From contig JAIWNF010000093.1 of NCBI GenBank assembly GCA_025093555.1, positions 50,224 to 114,223 on the forward strand: a stretch of 64,000 bases of DNA, in the 5' to 3' direction. Within the stretch, counting starts at the first letter, position 1, and every line of letters starts with the position of its first letter. Shown one piece after another: positions 60,716-64,000 of this stretch. Below the pieces are notes generated by a model. That model had not been told where the DNA came from and ran no database searches. It saw only the letters and a list, made by a program, of their open reading frames with translations. Origin of the DNA: Circinella umbellata. Taxonomy: Eukaryota; Mucoromycota; Mucoromycetes; Mucorales; Lichtheimiaceae. The translations under genes were made by a program, and so were the position numbers.

Positions 60716-63700
60716 ATATTATGGTTAAAATATTGCCAATTTTTATGATGATCTTGTCCTTACGTATTTTACAGTTATATTCCTTATTACAGAGTCCTGC
60801 CTATTAACCTTTATGAGTAGTTTTTCATTCAAAATTTTGATATATAGGTCATTCAGTTTTTATCTTTTGGTTTTAAACATTTATCGATATTTATTAGATT
60901 ACATTCCTATCTATTTTGAATTTTATAAATTTTTATTATGACACTCGTATGTACCAATGCCTCAAAAGAAAATAGAGTATCTTCTAGAGTAAGATGTTTT
61001 TGCAAAGGTATCTTCATGTAGTATTATAATCGGCTACGAGGCCAAAAAAATTCCATCCAACTTTATGATAACAAGTTGTTCCGTAGGTTGCGTTATGGAT
61101 GGATTGAATATTACTTTTTCTTTTTGTTGTCAAACTCAATAGCTACATTGCCACTTCCTAACGCTGATAAGGATCTGTTACAAAATCTTTGTAATTTTAT
61201 AGATAATAAGAGATAATTTGAGGTTCGAGTGTTATAGGAAAGAGATAAAAAAAGTGTACTTATTTTTTTTTGCTATTCATACAGTGACTCTAAAAATGTA
61301 CACCTTTTTAATTATACCCGTTTTCTATAGTTTCACTAAAAAAAGGTGTATTCTTTAAAAGAGCGACATGGCAAACAGTCATTGTCGCTGCAACCAAAAA
61401 AGTGGATCTCTCCTCTTACCAGAGCTCCTAAAAAAACATCTTACCTGGGCCGATAAATGTACATAAAAAAAACCAAAAAACCAAGTGTCAGTATACATGA
61501 AGATGCTCATTAGCACATGAAAAGAAGGTAAAATAACAAGAGGGAATAAAATTAACAGCATTGTCTTGGAGGAATATAATCATAAATATCATATACCCGC
61601 TATGATATTACTAGGCAATTTTTTTGAATATAGATGGTCGAACTTAATTAACATTGGCAACCAAATTATTTAAAATGATTCCTGGTGAAAGTGAGTTTAG
61701 CAAGTTGTAGTATATTGTCCATGGTAAGGGAAAAAACAAAAGTTAACAGGTGTGTGTTTTATCTTGGAAAAAAAAACTTGAAATAGGACAAACGTGTACT
61801 TAAACGTTTTTTTTAGCTTATGATGGGCAACATATTTAATAATTTAGGGATGGGAGGAATCAAAAGATCTAATCAATTATTCACCGATGTTAAATCGACA
61901 ATTGAAATCAGCACAAAAAATAATTTTATATTACTCACCAAAAGCAGTGAATATTACCAATACATAAAAAACATGCCCTTTTTTTCGAGCCGAGTTTCAG
62001 AACACTCCCTTCTACATAAAATGAAGCAACATAAACTACACGTTCATAGCAACATCAATAATAGTATAACAATCATCAAACCAACCGAGATGTATATTTG
62101 CAAAGGACCTAATGTATTGTTGTTGTTATCATTCTTGGAGGTAATATAAATAAAAATGAGGTTTGATTTATTATATTACTTGAATTAATAGGTGAGATCG
62201 ATTATTGTTATGATATTAGTTAAGCAATTATTTTCAATTTTTGTTTATGCATAATGGTAAGTGTCTGGTTTATTTTGGAAGGGATATATATTCATTTTGT
62301 TAGTTTATATTGATGGAAAAATTTAATAAAAATAATCATTATGTTTAAATATTTAGATATTAGAAAAAAGAAATAAAATAAAATGGATAATATAAGAAAC
62401 GGAACAGTTAACTGTATTGAGTATTGAGAAGTTTGTATTGGAAGGAAGAGAGAGGATGTTTTATCAAGTTTACTGCTCAGATCGGTCATGTTGTTGATTT
62501 GTTCGAGTAAAGCTATTATATTTTGTTTGTTGTTATTGTTGACTATTGTTCTGTATATTCTGCTTTCAAGTTTCGTGTTTTAGATGTAGGCTTATTGATG
62601 GCATCAGAAAGCTGTTATTTCGGATCGTTTTGTGGTTGGCGTTCTTGTTGTATGGTAGTAAACCTTTTAGAAGAAAACTCTCTCCATGTATGTTGTCTAT
62701 TTATTTGTGGTCGAACAGTGACAGATAGATCATGGAGCTCAATATAAAACATATGTTTGCAAGGAAAAAAGTATTGTTGGAAGTAAGGACAGGTACATGA
62801 AATTATTTGGCTGTTTGTGCTTTTATCTGTTATTATGGATATTCGTATTCATATGTCGATAGATAGAAGGAAAGATAAAGGGGGAAATAATCAGAAATAA
62901 CTTACATATATGTTGTGTTGTTGGTATTGTTCGCGAATGATTCAACTGAATATTCTTCATCAAACAAGTGAATGATAGTGGATGGTAATTGCATACTTTT
63001 CTTTTTCAGCCCGGATTTCATTTACATGAATACAGCGTTCTAATGCACCCATACGACCAATATTTGCAGACAAATGGTGAGCTTTTTGTTTGTATCAAAT
63101 GCAATTTCTTCCTCCAAAACTTCAACCAATACATCAAGACGATGTGTACGTCTCTTTTTAAAATATCATAATTTTTATTGGTTATGCCAGCTCTGTGAGA
63201 ATATTAGTATTGTATTTGTATCATAGTTTGTAATGGAATAATGGAGTATAGATATAATAAATACGATATAAAACTGTTTCGATTATATATTAAAAACGAT
63301 GGCCAAGTGTTAAATGAGTAAATAAAGCGGAAGAAGCAGATCATATAATAAGTTAGTACTTTTGGATGCTATAACACAAAACAATTAATGAAGAGGAGAA
63401 GATGGGTATATATTATATAGTCAATGATGTTGGCTGGACAATGGATAATATACAAAGCGTTATCCTTTTACAGTATAATGTATACCAAAAATATAGAATC
63501 ATTGGTTTTTGGTTGATGCAATAAAATAGATAAGGAAATAAATACAAACCCATATTTATAGAAAAAAGATTATCACTAAAAAAAAGGAGTGAATGGCCAC
63601 AGCAATACAACACCACGCAAGTACCAGCGCATTATTTTTTTATTTTTGTTTTTATATATAGTAAAATAACCATTCGTCCAACCGTTGAAGTTGATGCAAC

Positions 63701-64000
63701 GTTAAATCGTTTATTTTATGAACGGATACATATAAAAAGAAGAAAAAAAGGAACGCGTACAATATTAGTAGATCAAGTATATAATAGAATAACATACTAT
63801 ATATTTAATTTATATTAGATCCCAATGGAAACCTTCAATTAAACTCTTCTTTATACTTCTCGGTCTAATACTGTCTCATACTAGTTTATTCATTGAGTCA
63901 CCTTGCGTTTTATTTTCATTTTTATTTTTTGTTTTCATTAGCTACGAGCAGTTTGGTTATTTTATCCTGTTTTCCAACTTTAAACACAATGATACACGCA
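60716..64000. other. AT-rich terminal region, no confident gene
   Basis: A few isolated frames occur: 61820-62149 (109 codons, MMGNIFNNLGMGGIKRSNQ...); a possible spliced exon at 63011-63075 (PGFHLHEYSVLMHPYDQYLQ, bordered by CAG and GTGAG); and a downstream block near 63664-63778 (KITIRPTVEVDATLNRLFYE). The last two look coding in composition, but their phases do not join simply. I could not assign a product. Confidence 0.35.

Noticed and set aside
61820..62149. 109-codon frame MMGNIFNNLGMGG...
   Set aside because: No recognisable domain, no supporting exons and AT-rich surroundings; not strong enough to call a gene.

Overview
This is a nuclear eukaryotic window, very AT-rich, with compact genes split by many short introns (about 50-100 bp, mostly GT...AG). 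Gene content (a Fanzor-type gene, a TSC1/hamartin homologue, TRAX, MCM-binding protein, IPI1, WDR70, a Clr2-like protein, a PNC1-type nicotinamidase), intron style and transposon types fit a filamentous early-diverging fungus. I infer Mucoromycota (Mucorales-like), but the species cannot be fixed from this sequence.

Layout. (1) 1-5,300: a decayed left flank. It holds the 3' part of a Fanzor (eukaryotic TnpB-like) gene with an in-frame TGA and a lost first RuvC aspartate, then a frameshifted pseudogene split by a 1,001-bp hAT-type element with a perfect 8-bp target duplication. (2) 6,000-32,030: a dense housekeeping block: a polyQ/polyH protein (-), MCMBP (+), an ARM-like/BTB protein (-), TSC1 (+), nicotinamidase (-), TRAX (+), a Clr2-like protein (-), a P-loop sulfotransferase (-), IPI1/TEX10 (-, 17 exons), WDR70 (+) and a small hypothetical protein (+). 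Spliced models keep phase throughout. Several pairs are very close: nicotinamidase/TRAX share a 126-bp divergent promoter, IPI1/WDR70 share 147 bp, and TRAX and the Clr2-like gene converge with 16 bp between stop codons. (3) 32,090-64,000: a transposon island with almost no ordinary genes.

The island holds, from left to right: a long-TIR Mutator-like element (copy 1); a full-length but frameshifted LINE with a 14-bp target duplication; a GC-rich minisatellite; an AT-rich inverted-repeat element; a CACTA-like 5.2-kb element that contains a second, inverted copy of the Mutator-like element (9-bp duplication) and a four-exon gene for a basic/acidic 227-aa protein; a second hAT-type element (8-bp duplication); ruined Ty3/gypsy pol fragments; a broken CCHC zinc-knuckle gene; a pogo/Tc1-mariner-like element with TA duplication; and a 1.36-kb element whose TIRs carry repeated GGCGCGCC sites with an 8-bp duplication.

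Functionally the intact genes cover DNA replication (MCMBP), TOR/growth control (TSC1), ribosome assembly (IPI1), NAD salvage (nicotinamidase), small-RNA/tRNA-fragment nuclease activity (TRAX) and chromatin silencing or ubiquitination (Clr2-like, WDR70). Their adjacency looks like compact packing, not a pathway cluster. All calls are from reading the sequence; no database search was run.
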